Assembly (NCBI GenBank): GCA_018715645.1
Contig: DVLE01000029.1
Location: 1-45,584, forward strand
Origin: Candidatus Merdisoma merdipullorum
Lineage (GTDB): Bacteria > Bacillota > Clostridia > Lachnospirales > Lachnospiraceae
DNA length: 45,584 nt
Reading direction: 5' to 3'
Positions 33,287 to 41,464 of this stretch are shown here, piece by piece. The position numbers and the translations under genes were made by a program. The notes under the pieces are model-generated. The model did not search any database. It was not told the origin of the DNA and saw nothing but the letters and a program-made list of their open reading frames with translations. How positions within the stretch are numbered: position 1 is the stretch's first letter; every line of letters begins with the position of its first letter.

Positions 33287-34176
33287 ATGTATTGTTTTAA
33301 ATGCGCAGGAAGCTGACGGAAGGCTCACGGTTCTGCAGCGGATGCGGAGCGCGGATAGAGCCGGAGCAAAAGGTTTCTGTTCCCAGAACGCCTGCGCCGG
33401 AGCAAAGGGCTTCTGTTCCCAGAACGCCTGCGCCGGAGCAAAGGGTTTCTGTTCCCAAAACGCCTGCGCCGGAGCAAAGGGCTTCTGTTCCCAGAACGCC
33501 TGCGCCGGAGCAGAAGGGTTCAGTTCCCGGAGCGCCCGTACAGGGGGCAAGGACTGAGAGACCTCGTCCGGTTTCGCCGGTTCCTGAGAAGAAAACAGAT
33601 AAAAACCTGATTTTAATCGGTATTCTGGGGTTGGTCATTGTCGCTTTGATCGTTGCGCTTGCGGTTCTTCTTATGTCTGGAGGAAGTTCGCCTTCCGGCA
33701 ATGAGAGTCTGTCTTTATCCGGCGCAGAAACAGAAGCCGAGGAGACGCTTCCTGTTCCGGAGGAAGAGGAACAGACCGGAGCTGACAGCGCAGAGACGGG
33801 GCAGAGCCTGGAAGATGAGGACACCTATGTTCAGGAGACTCCGGAGGAAACGGCTGTGGAAACGGTCCCTGAGGAAGCAGAGCAGACAGAGGAGGAAGAT
33901 CCGGCTTATATCCTTCCGGACAGTGACAAAGAATATTTAACCAGAGCCGATCTGGAAGGACTGACGCAGGAGGAGCTGCGTCTTGCGCGCAATGAGCTTT
34001 ATGCGCGTCACGGAAGAAAATTTGACGACGAAGGGCTTCAGGCATATTTTGAAGGCCTGGACTGGTATGTTCCTTCGATTGAACCGGAAGATTTTACAGA
34101 GGATATGCTGAGTGAGGTTGAAGTATACAATCGGGATCTGATCACAGAGTACGAAGAGGAAATGGGCTGGCGGTGA
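33287..34176 (+). pseudogene. Zinc-ribbon YARHG-domain membrane protein, frameshifted at its start
   Basis: The expected start ATG 33287, nine bases after GGGGGA, reads MYCFKCAGS and then stops. From 33301 another frame continues RKLTEGSRFCSGCGARI, the rest of the same zinc ribbon, for 291 codons. One missing G in TGCG(G)CAGG at about 33304 explains this and would restore CFKCGRKL. The remainder is intact: four 12-residue PEQKVSVPRTPA-type repeats (about residues 20-68 of the longer frame), a membrane segment (LILIGILGLVIVALIVAL), an acidic linker, and a C-terminal YARHG domain (LARNELYARHGRKF). Either the strain is a frameshift mutant, the base was mis-called, or translation starts at ATG 33301 without a good ribosome binding site and with only half a ribbon. 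Confidence 0.75.
33361..33540 (+). repeat. 36-bp tandem repeat, four near-perfect copies plus one diverged
   Basis: Copies lie at 33361-33396, 33397-33432, 33433-33468 and 33469-33504, each starting CCGGAGCAAAGG, with a diverged fifth at 33505-33540. Each encodes PEQ(K/R)(V/A)SVP(R/K)TPA. Differences are one to three bases, which suggests recent expansion, and the copy number may vary between strains. Confidence 0.95.
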
Positions 34177-34354
34177 TTAGATAAATCGTTTTTCTGTGAT
34201 TTTCCGGCAGAATGGAAAAAGAAATGATTTTCAGACGGAAGCTGCTGCAGAATATATGACGATCTTATATTTTGCAGCGGCTTTGTTTATGCCTTTGTCC
34301 GCCGAGGACAGGACGGATCTGAGGTGCGAAGATCATGAAAAGGAGGAGAAGAAT

Positions 34355-35518
34355 GTGAAAAGGAAACTGAAGAAGGCAGGGAAATTGATGCTGATTCTGC
34401 TTCTGGCGGCTCTGCTGACATCCTGCGGAAATTTAGAGAACGGGGCGGAGTCTGTGAACCAGGAGGAGACGGAAACCGGAGAGACCTCCGCAGATGAGGA
34501 GAAAACTGACGAGGTGTCCGCAGACGAGAAGGACGAAGCTGACGAGGTATCCGCAGATGAGGAAGACGAAAGCGGCGAGACGTCTGCAGCTCAGGAGGGG
34601 ACGGAAACCGGCGAGACCTCCGCAGACCAGGAAAATGCAGCGGAGGAAGGAGCGGATACCGCTCAGGAACCAGAAGGAACTGCTATGTATACGACTACCT
34701 CTGTGAACGTGAGGACGGAGCCTTCTACGGAGGCGGAGATCTATACGCTGCTGGAGGGACACACCGAGGTGCAGAAGATAGGAGACGAGGGAGAGTGGAG
34801 CCAGATCAGGCTGGATGGGAATATTTATTATATCTCCAGTCAATATCTTCGGGAAAAGATAGAGGGGCAGAATGGCTTCCTGGTGGCTATCGACGCGGGA
34901 CATCAGCAGAGAGGCAACAGTGAGCAGGAGCCTGTGGGACCTGGAGCCAGTGAGACGAAGGCTAAGGTGGCAGGGGGAACCTCCGGCGTGGTAAGCGGAC
35001 TGGCCGAGTATGAACTGACGCTTCAGGTGGCGCTGAAGCTGGAGGAGGAGCTTATCGCCCGTGGGTATGAAGTCCTTATGATTCGTACAACGAACGATGT
35101 GAACATCAGCAATGCGGAGCGGGCGCAGATGGCAAATGACGCTGGCGCGGATGCTTTTATTCGGATCCACGCCAATGGTTCCATAAACGCGTCGGCAAAC
35201 GGCGCGATGACCATCTGCCAGACAGAAACCAATCCGTACAACGCTTCTCTTTATTCATTGAGCAGGGAGCTTTCGGACTGCGTTCTGGACGAACTGACGG
35301 CCGCTACGGGCTGCAAAAAAGAGTATGTCTGGGAGACTGACAGTATGAGCGGTATCAACTGGTGCCAGGTTCCTGTGACGATTGTGGAAATGGGATATAT
35401 GACGAATGCCCAGGAGGATGCAAAGATGGCGTCGGAGGATTATCAATATCAGATTGTCGCGGGGATTGCAAACGGTATTGACAAATTTCTTCTGGATGAT
35501 TATGATAAAATGCAGTGA
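34355..35518 (+). CDS. Lipoprotein N-acetylmuramoyl-L-alanine amidase with SH3b domain
   Basis: The 387-residue product starts with a lipoprotein signal, basic KRKLKK, a hydrophobic core, then the lipobox LLTSC (Cys 24). A low-complexity acidic region with repeated TSAD/VSADE units follows (residues 30-105), then a bacterial SH3 domain ([21 protein letters not shown]), then an amidase_3 domain with Zn-ligand His in AIDAGHQ (about residue 180), ARIHAN-type IRIHANGS and catalytic Glu in VEMGYM. It should cut the amide between MurNAc and L-Ala outside the membrane. GTG 34355 follows AAGGAGGAG; an upstream in-frame extension reads poorly as protein. Confidence 0.9.
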   Translation: MKRKLKKAGKLMLILLLAALLTSCGNLENGAESVNQEETETGETSADEEKTDEVSADEKDEADEVSADEEDESGETSAAQEGTETGETSADQENAAEEGADTAQEPEGTAMYTTTSVNVRTEPSTEAEIYTLLEGHTEVQKIGDEGEWSQIRLDGNIYYISSQYLREKIEGQNGFLVAIDAGHQQRGNSEQEPVGPGASETKAKVAGGTSGVVSGLAEYELTLQVALKLEEELIARGYEVLMIRTTNDVNISNAERAQMANDAGADAFIRIHANGSINASANGAMTICQTETNPYNASLYSLSRELSDCVLDELTAATGCKKEYVWETDSMSGINWCQVPVTIVEMGYMTNAQEDAKMASEDYQYQIVAGIANGIDKFLLDDYDKMQ

Positions 35519-35585
35519 GAGTCCGCCGGAATAGGCCTTGGAGCAAATGTTGTTCCGGTGAAAAAACAAGAGGAGTGTAAGAAAA

Positions 35586-38000
35586 ATGGCAGTACCCTTT
35601 AACCACCGTGCGGTGGAAGAAAAATGGCGTAAGAGATGGGAAGAACATCCGGTGAACGTCAACGACGGAAAGAAGCCGAAATACTATTGCCTGGATATGT
35701 TTCCCTATCCGTCCGGCAACGGCCTTCATGTGGGCCACTGGAGAGGCTATGTAATCAGCGATGTGTGGAGCCGCTACAAGCTGATGCAGGGGCATTATAT
35801 CATCCATCCCATGGGCTGGGACGCGTTCGGCCTTCCGGCAGAGAATTATGCGATTAAAATGGGGATTCACCCGGCTGTTTCCACAGCGGAGAACGTAAAG
35901 AATATCAAGAAGCAGATCAATGACATCGCTGCTCTTTACGACTGGGATATGGAGGTCAATACGACCGATCCGAAGTTCTATAAATGGACCCAGTGGATCT
36001 TTGTACAGATGTTCAAGAAGGGCCTGGCTTACGAGAAGGAGTTCCCGATTAACTGGTGTCCTTCCTGCAAGACCGGTCTTGCGAACGAGGAGGTTGTAAA
36101 CGGCGTCTGCGAACGCTGCGGAACCCCTGTGACAAAGAAAAATCTGCGTCAGTGGATGCTGAAGATCACGGCCTACGCCGATCGTTTGCTGAACGATCTG
36201 GACAAGCTGGACTGGCCGGAGAAGGTTAAGAAGATGCAGACCGACTGGATCGGCAAATCCTACGGCGCCGAGGTGGATTTCCCGGTAGAGGGACGTGGGG
36301 AGAAGATTACGGTCTATACGACGAGACCGGATACTTTGTATGGAGCTACCTTTATGGTTCTTGCTCCCGAACACGCCCTTGCAAAAGAGCTGGCTACGGA
36401 TGAGACGAGAGCGGCCGTGGAGGATTACATTTTCAAGTCTTCCATGCGTTCCAATGTGGATCGTGTGCAGGACAAGGAGAAGACGGGCGTATTTACAGGC
36501 AGCTACGCCATAAACCCGATGAACGGAGCAAAGCTTCCGATCTGGCTGTCCGACTATGTACTGGCCGATTACGGTACGGGAGCCATCATGTGCGTTCCGG
36601 CTCATGACGACCGTGACTTTGAGTTCGCGAAGAAGTTTGACATTCCGATCATTCAGGTTATTGCGAAGGACGGAAAAGAGATTGAAAATATGACGGAGGC
36701 CTATACGGAGGCCAGCGGAACCATGATCAATTCCGGAGACTGGAACGGCATGGAGTCTGCGGTACTCAAGAAAGAAGCGCCTCATATTGTGGAGAAGATG
36801 GGCGTCGGAAGAAAGACGGTCAACTATAAGCTGCGTGACTGGGTATTCTCCCGCCAGCGTTACTGGGGCGAGCCGATTCCGATCATCCACTGCCCGCACT
36901 GCGGCAATGTTCCTGTGCCGGAGGATCAGCTTCCCCTGGAGCTTCCGGATGTGGAAAGCTATCAGCCTACAGGTACGGGAGAGTCTCCGCTGGCGGCCAT
37001 CGACGAGTGGGTAAATACCACCTGTCCGGTCTGCGGAGCGCCCGCAAAGAGAGAGACGAACACGATGCCTCAGTGGGCCGGTTCCTCCTGGTATTTCCTG
37101 CGTTACGTGGACAATCACAACGACAAGGAGCTGGTGAGCCGGGAGAAGGCGGACAAATATCTGCCGGTGGATATGTATATCGGCGGTGTGGAGCATGCGG
37201 TGCTGCATCTGCTCTATTCCCGTTTCTATACGAAGTTCCTGTGTGACATTGGTGTGATTGATTTTGACGAGCCCTTCACGAAACTGTTCAACCAGGGTAT
37301 GATCACAGGAAAGAACGGAATCAAAATGAGCAAATCTAAGGGAAATGTGGTATCTCCCGATGATTTGATCCGTGATTACGGCTGCGATTCCCTGAGAATG
37401 TACGAGCTGTTCGTGGGACCGCCGGAGCTGGACGCGGAGTGGGATGACCGCGGAATCGACGGCGTATCCCGCTTCCTGAAGCGTTTCTGGAATCTGGTTC
37501 TGGACAATAAAGATAAGGAAACGAAGGAAACGCCGGAGAGCGTAAAGCTGCGTCATAAGCTTGTATACGACATCACAAGCCGTCTGAACAGCTTCAGCCT
37601 GAATACGGTAATCTCCGGATTCATGGAGTACAACAACAAGATGATCGATCTGGCGAAGCGTCAGGGCGGAATCGACAAGGAGACGCTGGAGACAGCCGTA
37701 ACCCTGCTTGCACCCTTTGCTCCCCATGTGGCGGAGGAACTCTGGGAACAGCTTGGCCACAGCGAGACTGTCTTCGGACATGGCTGGCCGGATGCGGACG
37801 AGGACGCTATGAAGGACGACGAGATCGAGATTGCCGTTCAGGTCAATGGAAAGACGAGGGGTACGGTGACGATCCCCACCAGCATTTCCAAGGAGGACGC
37901 GCTTGCGGCCGGTAAGGCTGCGGTGCCGGAATGGCTGAAGGGAACCATCGTAAAGGAGATTTACGTACCCGGAAGAATTCTCAATTTTGTAGTAAAATAG
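35586..38000 (+). CDS. leuS: Leucine--tRNA ligase
   Basis: The 804-residue class I synthetase has the HIGH motif as HVGHWRGY (about residues 47-54), the CP1 editing domain with GTGAIMCVPAHDDRD near residue 329, and KMSKSKGN near residue 580. Zinc-binding type pairs NWCPSC, CERCG, HCPHCG and TCPVCG are present. The C-terminal anticodon domain ends VNGKTRGTV...GRILNFVVK. AAGAGGAGTG precedes ATG 35586. Only 67 bases separate it from the amidase gene and I see no T-box there, so it lacks the tRNA-sensing leader common for leuS in this group, or is regulated further upstream. Confidence 0.97.
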   Translation: MAVPFNHRAVEEKWRKRWEEHPVNVNDGKKPKYYCLDMFPYPSGNGLHVGHWRGYVISDVWSRYKLMQGHYIIHPMGWDAFGLPAENYAIKMGIHPAVSTAENVKNIKKQINDIAALYDWDMEVNTTDPKFYKWTQWIFVQMFKKGLAYEKEFPINWCPSCKTGLANEEVVNGVCERCGTPVTKKNLRQWMLKITAYADRLLNDLDKLDWPEKVKKMQTDWIGKSYGAEVDFPVEGRGEKITVYTTRPDTLYGATFMVLAPEHALAKELATDETRAAVEDYIFKSSMRSNVDRVQDKEKTGVFTGSYAINPMNGAKLPIWLSDYVLADYGTGAIMCVPAHDDRDFEFAKKFDIPIIQVIAKDGKEIENMTEAYTEASGTMINSGDWNGMESAVLKKEAPHIVEKMGVGRKTVNYKLRDWVFSRQRYWGEPIPIIHCPHCGNVPVPEDQLPLELPDVESYQPTGTGESPLAAIDEWVNTTCPVCGAPAKRETNTMPQWAGSSWYFLRYVDNHNDKELVSREKADKYLPVDMYIGGVEHAVLHLLYSRFYTKFLCDIGVIDFDEPFTKLFNQGMITGKNGIKMSKSKGNVVSPDDLIRDYGCDSLRMYELFVGPPELDAEWDDRGIDGVSRFLKRFWNLVLDNKDKETKETPESVKLRHKLVYDITSRLNSFSLNTVISGFMEYNNKMIDLAKRQGGIDKETLETAVTLLAPFAPHVAEELWEQLGHSETVFGHGWPDADEDAMKDDEIEIAVQVNGKTRGTVTIPTSISKEDALAAGKAAVPEWLKGTIVKEIYVPGRILNFVVK

Positions 38001-38110
38001 TCCAAGATGCGCTGACGTGAAGTCAGACTATATATAGGCTTGGAAATGGAGGCTGAAGCTTTGGAACTGCTTTGGGCTCCATTTTCCGTGCAGCCTGGCG
38101 GGTGTGCGTT

Positions 38111-39421
38111 ATGAGTGAGAAAAAAGAATGGAAGGAAGAAGAATTAAAGGAGATTGTCCCGCAGCTTGAGGAACGGTTTCGCGTTACGATCTGGAACCGC
38201 CTGCTTATGCTGGCGCGCTGGCTCGTCTTCGCGGCGCTTACCGGGATTCTGCTGGGACTTGTGGGTACTGCGTTTGGAAAGGGCGTGGAGCTGGCGACAA
38301 AGCTTCGCGGCTCTTATCCTTGGCTTTTGTTCGGTCTGCCGTTTGGCGGCATGGCCATAGTCTGGATGTATCACTGGGAAAGGAAGCAGGAGAGAAGCAG
38401 TACCAATATGGTATTGGACGCGATTCATGCGCAGAGGGAGATTCCCCTTAAGACGGCGCCGCTGATCTTTGCCTCCACGATTCTGACGCATCTTTTTGGA
38501 GGCTCCGCGGGGCGCGAGGGAGCGGCTCTGCAGCTTGGCGGCAGTATCGGGAATTTCCTGGGAAAGTGTCTGAGAATAGACGAAAATGACAGACGTGTCA
38601 TGATTATGTGCGGCATGAGCGCGGCCTTTGCGGCGCTGTTTGGCACGCCCATGGCAGCGGCGGTCTTTTCCATGGAAGTCGTCAGCGTTGGGATTATGTA
38701 CTATGCGGCGCTTGTTCCCTGTGTGGTATCTTCCTATACGGCCTATGGGATAGCCTGCTATTTTGGCCTTACCGGGGAACGCTTTGCGCTGGGCGTCCTG
38801 CCGGCTTTTGATCTGCTGAATGCGGGGAAGGTCCTGATTCTCGGCCTTTGCTGCGCGGCAGTCAGCATCCTTTTCTGTGTGACGCTTCACAAGCTGGAAG
38901 AACTCTTTGCGTCGAAAATTACAAACGCCTATCTGAGGGCCGTAATATCGGGCTGTCTGATCATAGTTTTGACACTGGTTCTTGGAACCACGGATTATCT
39001 GGGAACGGGTATGCAGGTGGTGGAGCGGGCTGTCGTGGAGGGAAGCGCCTTCTGGGGAGCCTTTCTTCTGAAAATTCTGTTTACGGCGATTACGCTGTCG
39101 GGAGGTTTCAAGGGCGGTGAAATCGTACCTTCCTTTTTTGTGGGAGCTACTTTCGGCTGTCTGCTGGGACAGATTTTACATCTCTCCCCATCGCTTGCGG
39201 CGGCCTGCGGCATGGCCGCGGTCTTCTGCGGCGTTACGAACAGCCCGATTTCTTCTCTGCTTATCAGTCTGGAAATGTTCGGATTCTCCGGCGCGCCTTT
39301 CTTTTTCCTGGCGATTGCAGTCAGCTATATGCAGTCCGGGTATTATGGGCTGTACCGGAGCCAGAAGATCATGTATTCAAAGGTAAAGACCAGATTTATC
39401 AACAGAAATGCAAAAGAATAA
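38111..39421 (+). CDS. ClC-family chloride channel or H+/Cl- antiporter
   Basis: The protein has about ten to twelve membrane helices and the ClC selectivity signatures: GGSAGREGAALQLGG (about residues 131-145, GREGP variant with Ala for Pro), GMSAAFAALFGTPMAA near residue 177, and GGFKGGEIVPSFFVGA near residue 330. The glutamate in GREG corresponds to the gating/proton Glu. There is no CBS domain. I start at ATG 38111 (MSEKKEWKEE), although its ribosome binding site is weak (GGCGGG); a TTG 39 bases upstream is an alternative. It follows leuS by 110 bases, with a partial stem-loop GGAAATGGAG...CTCCATTTTCC in between. Confidence 0.88.
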   Translation: MSEKKEWKEEELKEIVPQLEERFRVTIWNRLLMLARWLVFAALTGILLGLVGTAFGKGVELATKLRGSYPWLLFGLPFGGMAIVWMYHWERKQERSSTNMVLDAIHAQREIPLKTAPLIFASTILTHLFGGSAGREGAALQLGGSIGNFLGKCLRIDENDRRVMIMCGMSAAFAALFGTPMAAAVFSMEVVSVGIMYYAALVPCVVSSYTAYGIACYFGLTGERFALGVLPAFDLLNAGKVLILGLCCAAVSILFCVTLHKLEELFASKITNAYLRAVISGCLIIVLTLVLGTTDYLGTGMQVVERAVVEGSAFWGAFLLKILFTAITLSGGFKGGEIVPSFFVGATFGCLLGQILHLSPSLAAACGMAAVFCGVTNSPISSLLISLEMFGFSGAPFFFLAIAVSYMQSGYYGLYRSQKIMYSKVKTRFINRNAKE

Positions 39422-39443
39422 GCGGAATACCAAAAGACATAGA

Positions 39444-39471
39444 GCCGGCCTTTCCTGTGGGAATGGCCGGC
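39444..39471. terminator. GC-rich stem-loop between convergent genes
   Basis: GCCGGCCTTTCC (39444-39455) pairs with GGAATGGCCGGC (39460-39471), one mismatch, TGTG loop. It lies between the ClC stop and the stop of the - strand gene at 39477, and could serve both, though neither side has a long T-run. Confidence 0.55.
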
Positions 39472-39476
39472 CCGCA

Positions 39477-39866
39477 TTATTTCATGAAGCTTTTCGCAAG
39501 CTGAACCATTTGTTCCATCCGTGCGACTTCTTCGGCTGATTTTCCCTGTTTCAGAGCTTCAAAGAGCTGATTGAATTCGTCCTGTGTCATCTGGTGATCG
39601 GACTGTCTGGCTGCGTTCATAAGTTTCTGAAAATCATTTGGATTCATCGCTTCACTCCCTTCCGGCGGAGACTGCGAAAAGGCTTCGGCATCTCCGGACG
39701 GCCCTGCCTGCGCGCCGGCCTGAAATTCGGACATCATATTGGAATACTGGATGTAGGTGGTGATCATCTCCATAATCCGTATGATAGAATCAATTTTGCG
39801 ATTCAGCTCGTTGCATTTTTTCTGCACGTCGTAGAGTATCCGATAGCCGTCGTTTCCAAGGCTCAT
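39477..39866 (-). CDS. Small coiled-coil hypothetical protein
   Basis: The 129-residue product has a helical N-terminal part (YDVQKKCNELNRKIDSIIRIMEM, about residues 9-31) with coiled-coil character, a Gln/Pro/Ser-rich middle, and a C-terminal helix pair (FNQLFEALKQGKSAEEVARMEQMVQL). No Cys, no signal peptide and no membrane segment. I start at ATG 39866, with GGGAGGAG ten bases upstream; an ATG 15 bases before lies within that ribosome binding site. I do not recognise the family. The gene is convergent with the ClC gene and divergent from the small + strand gene at 39951. Confidence 0.7.
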   Translation of the reverse strand: MSLGNDGYRILYDVQKKCNELNRKIDSIIRIMEMITTYIQYSNMMSEFQAGAQAGPSGDAEAFSQSPPEGSEAMNPNDFQKLMNAARQSDHQMTQDEFNQLFEALKQGKSAEEVARMEQMVQLAKSFMK

Positions 39867-39950
39867 ACAGTCTCCTCCCATTCCCTACAGTATATGTGCA
39901 AAAAACCGGAGTATGAATATAATAAGGAGATGAATGTTCGGGAGAAAGAT

Positions 39951-40118
39951 ATGATGAGTCGTCTGATCATAGAGGAAACAAGTGTCTACGAGCTGGATGA
40001 GGAATGTATGCGAAGAAAGACGGCAGAAAGAATGAGGGAGAAGAAAGACAGCAAACCCTGTACAAAGGAATTTAAAAAAGCGAAACAAGGTGTGCAGGAC
40101 GGACAAACGCTTACTTAG
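39951..40118 (+). CDS. Possible small basic protein (55 residues)
   Basis: An open frame starts at ATG 39951 or 39954 after CGGGAGAAAG, and encodes MMSRLIIEETSVYELDEE followed by a strongly basic C-terminal half (KEFKKAKQGVQ). TATAAT occurs near 39917 in a suitable position for a promoter. It fits exactly between two - strand genes and the acidic-then-basic pattern looks like a real small protein, as seen in several Lachnospiraceae. There is no recognisable domain. It may also be started at ATG 39930, where AAGGAG sits too close to the codon. Confidence 0.5.
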   Translation: MMSRLIIEETSVYELDEECMRRKTAERMREKKDSKPCTKEFKKAKQGVQDGQTLT

Positions 40119-40130
40119 GCTGTATAGAAA

Positions 40131-40162
40131 AATCCGGGAATCCCAGAAGGGATTCCCGGATT
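40131..40162 (-). terminator. Intrinsic terminator of the Cys/Gly-rich protein gene
   Basis: A perfect 14-bp stem, AATCCGGGAATCCC (40131-40144) with GGGATTCCCGGATT (40149-40162), and an AGAA loop. On the - strand it is followed by TTTCT after the stem's own TT, giving a U-tract 17 bases past the stop of the 40179-40421 gene. The small + strand gene also ends here. Confidence 0.85.
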
Positions 40163-40178
40163 AACGCTTTTACAAGCA

Positions 40179-40421
40179 TTAGCAGCCGCATCCGTTTCCG
40201 CCGAAGAAACCGTTGTTTCCGCAGCCTCCGCCGCAGCAGGCCAGCAGAAGAATGATCCACAGGCAGCTATTGTCTCCGCATCCGTTTCCGCCGAAGAAGG
40301 AACCGTTTCCGTTTCCGCAGCAGGAAGAGAGAAGAAGGAGCCAGATCAGGGTATTGCAGCAGCTATTGTTGCCGGAATCGGAGCAGCCGCATCCACAGTT
40401 TGTCGCAGTTAAATCACTCAT
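40179..40421 (-). CDS. Cys/Gly-rich small protein (HCB13-like)
   Basis: The 80-residue product is extremely rich in Cys, Gly and Asn, and contains two hydrophobic stretches (LIWLLLLSSCC and CLWIILLLACC), each followed by a Gly/Asn segment with FFGGNGCG. The two halves look like an internal duplication. Similar proteins in Clostridia are annotated 'chorion class high-cysteine HCB13' by composition only, and their role is unknown; a spore-coat or envelope cross-linking role is a guess. GGAGG lies just before ATG 40421. A - strand CATACTAT at 40459-40466 resembles a sporulation sigma (E/K) -10 element, but the -35 is unclear. Confidence 0.75.
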   Translation of the reverse strand: MSDLTATNCGCGCSDSGNNSCCNTLIWLLLLSSCCGNGNGSFFGGNGCGDNSCLWIILLLACCGGGCGNNGFFGGNGCGC

Positions 40422-40603
40422 GAGAAATCCTCCAGAAAAAATAATTATTTACAATCACATAGTATGTGAGAGAGAAAAAAGTGTGACTTGTAGCTGAATC
40501 GGCGGCTTACAAGAAATTTACTTGTATAACAGAGGATTTTATGAGAGAATAAAAAGCTGAGAGGGGAACAAAATTAGAATATGACAGGAAAGGAAGCGTA
40601 ACA

Positions 40604-41392
40604 ATGCCGGCAGTATATGCACATTATAAATTTGGCAAAGAGGTTTACCGGGCGCTGCCAAAGGATATTCGGCAGATGGTAAAGGAGAATGGTCCTGCGT
40701 ATCTTTTGGGACTGCATGGTCCTGATTTGTTGTTTTACTATCATCCCTATGGCAAAAACCGGGTGAATCAGCTCGGTGTTCGGATGCACAGAGAGTCTGC
40801 CCGATTTTTCTTTGAAAAGGGGAGAAAGGCCTATCAGAGACGTCCGAATTATGTTCTGCTGTCTTATCTCTGCGGCTTTATGTGTCACTTTATGCTGGAC
40901 AGCGAGTGTCATTCTTATATTAATCGTTATATGAAAGAATATCGGCTTGGCCATCTGGAGATTGAAACGGATTTTGACCGAAAACTTCTGAAAGAGGATG
41001 GCTTTGATCCGGTGACACATAATTGTACCAGACATCTGATCCGGGATTTGGATACGGAAGAGGCTATAGCCTCCGTACTGGAAAATATTACGGCGGACCA
41101 GGTGGACAAGTGTATCTTGGGATTTCACAGCGTCATACGTTTATTCCAGTGTCCGGGAGCAGGAAAAGCGGGATTTCTGAAGGGATTCTTTACGCTGATC
41201 GGACAGAAAAAGGGCCTGGGAGGTCTTGTAATGACCGGAAAGGAGAATCCGAAATGCCAGAAAAGCTGCAGGGAGCTTGAAGAACGAATGGAAAGCGCGG
41301 TAAAGCCCGCCGCCTGGGAAATCGAAAGGTATGTCCGGGCCATTGCAACGGACGAGCCTCTGAGTATCCGTCTGAACCGGGATTTTGAATAA
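40604..41392 (+). CDS. Zinc-dependent phospholipase C family protein
   Basis: The 262-residue protein begins MPAVYAHYKFGKEV and contains GLHGPDLLFYYHP near residues 36-48 and LCGFMCHFMLDSECHSY near residues 88-104: the His/Asp pattern of the zinc-dependent phospholipase C (S1/P1-like) fold. There is no signal peptide, which is common for these Firmicute homologues, so secretion is doubtful. GAAAGGAAG precedes ATG 40604. It is separated by 182 bases from the divergent HCB13-like gene. The substrate is unknown; the fold assignment rests on the motifs. Confidence 0.85.
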   Translation: MPAVYAHYKFGKEVYRALPKDIRQMVKENGPAYLLGLHGPDLLFYYHPYGKNRVNQLGVRMHRESARFFFEKGRKAYQRRPNYVLLSYLCGFMCHFMLDSECHSYINRYMKEYRLGHLEIETDFDRKLLKEDGFDPVTHNCTRHLIRDLDTEEAIASVLENITADQVDKCILGFHSVIRLFQCPGAGKAGFLKGFFTLIGQKKGLGGLVMTGKENPKCQKSCRELEERMESAVKPAAWEIERYVRAIATDEPLSIRLNRDFE

Positions 41393-41464
41393 ACAAGGAC
41401 GGGAGACTCCGGCGGATTTGCCGGGTTTCGGATAGAGAAAAACGGGAAACAGGAGATTTGTGTT

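Noticed and set aside
33290-33310. Programmed -1 frameshift at the start of the YARHG gene
   Set aside because: TTTTAAA in the zero frame does not allow both tRNAs to re-pair and no stimulatory structure is evident; a lost base is simpler.
33361-33540. Regularly spaced repeats that might suggest CRISPR
   Set aside because: The units are contiguous with no spacers and stay in a coding frame; no cas genes are near.
35519-35585. T-box or leucine leader before leuS
   Set aside because: Searched for GGTGGTACCGCG-like sequence and a terminator; none is present in the gap.
35355-37781. Long open frame on the - strand opposite leuS
   Set aside because: Same reason: a shadow of the intact leuS coding frame.
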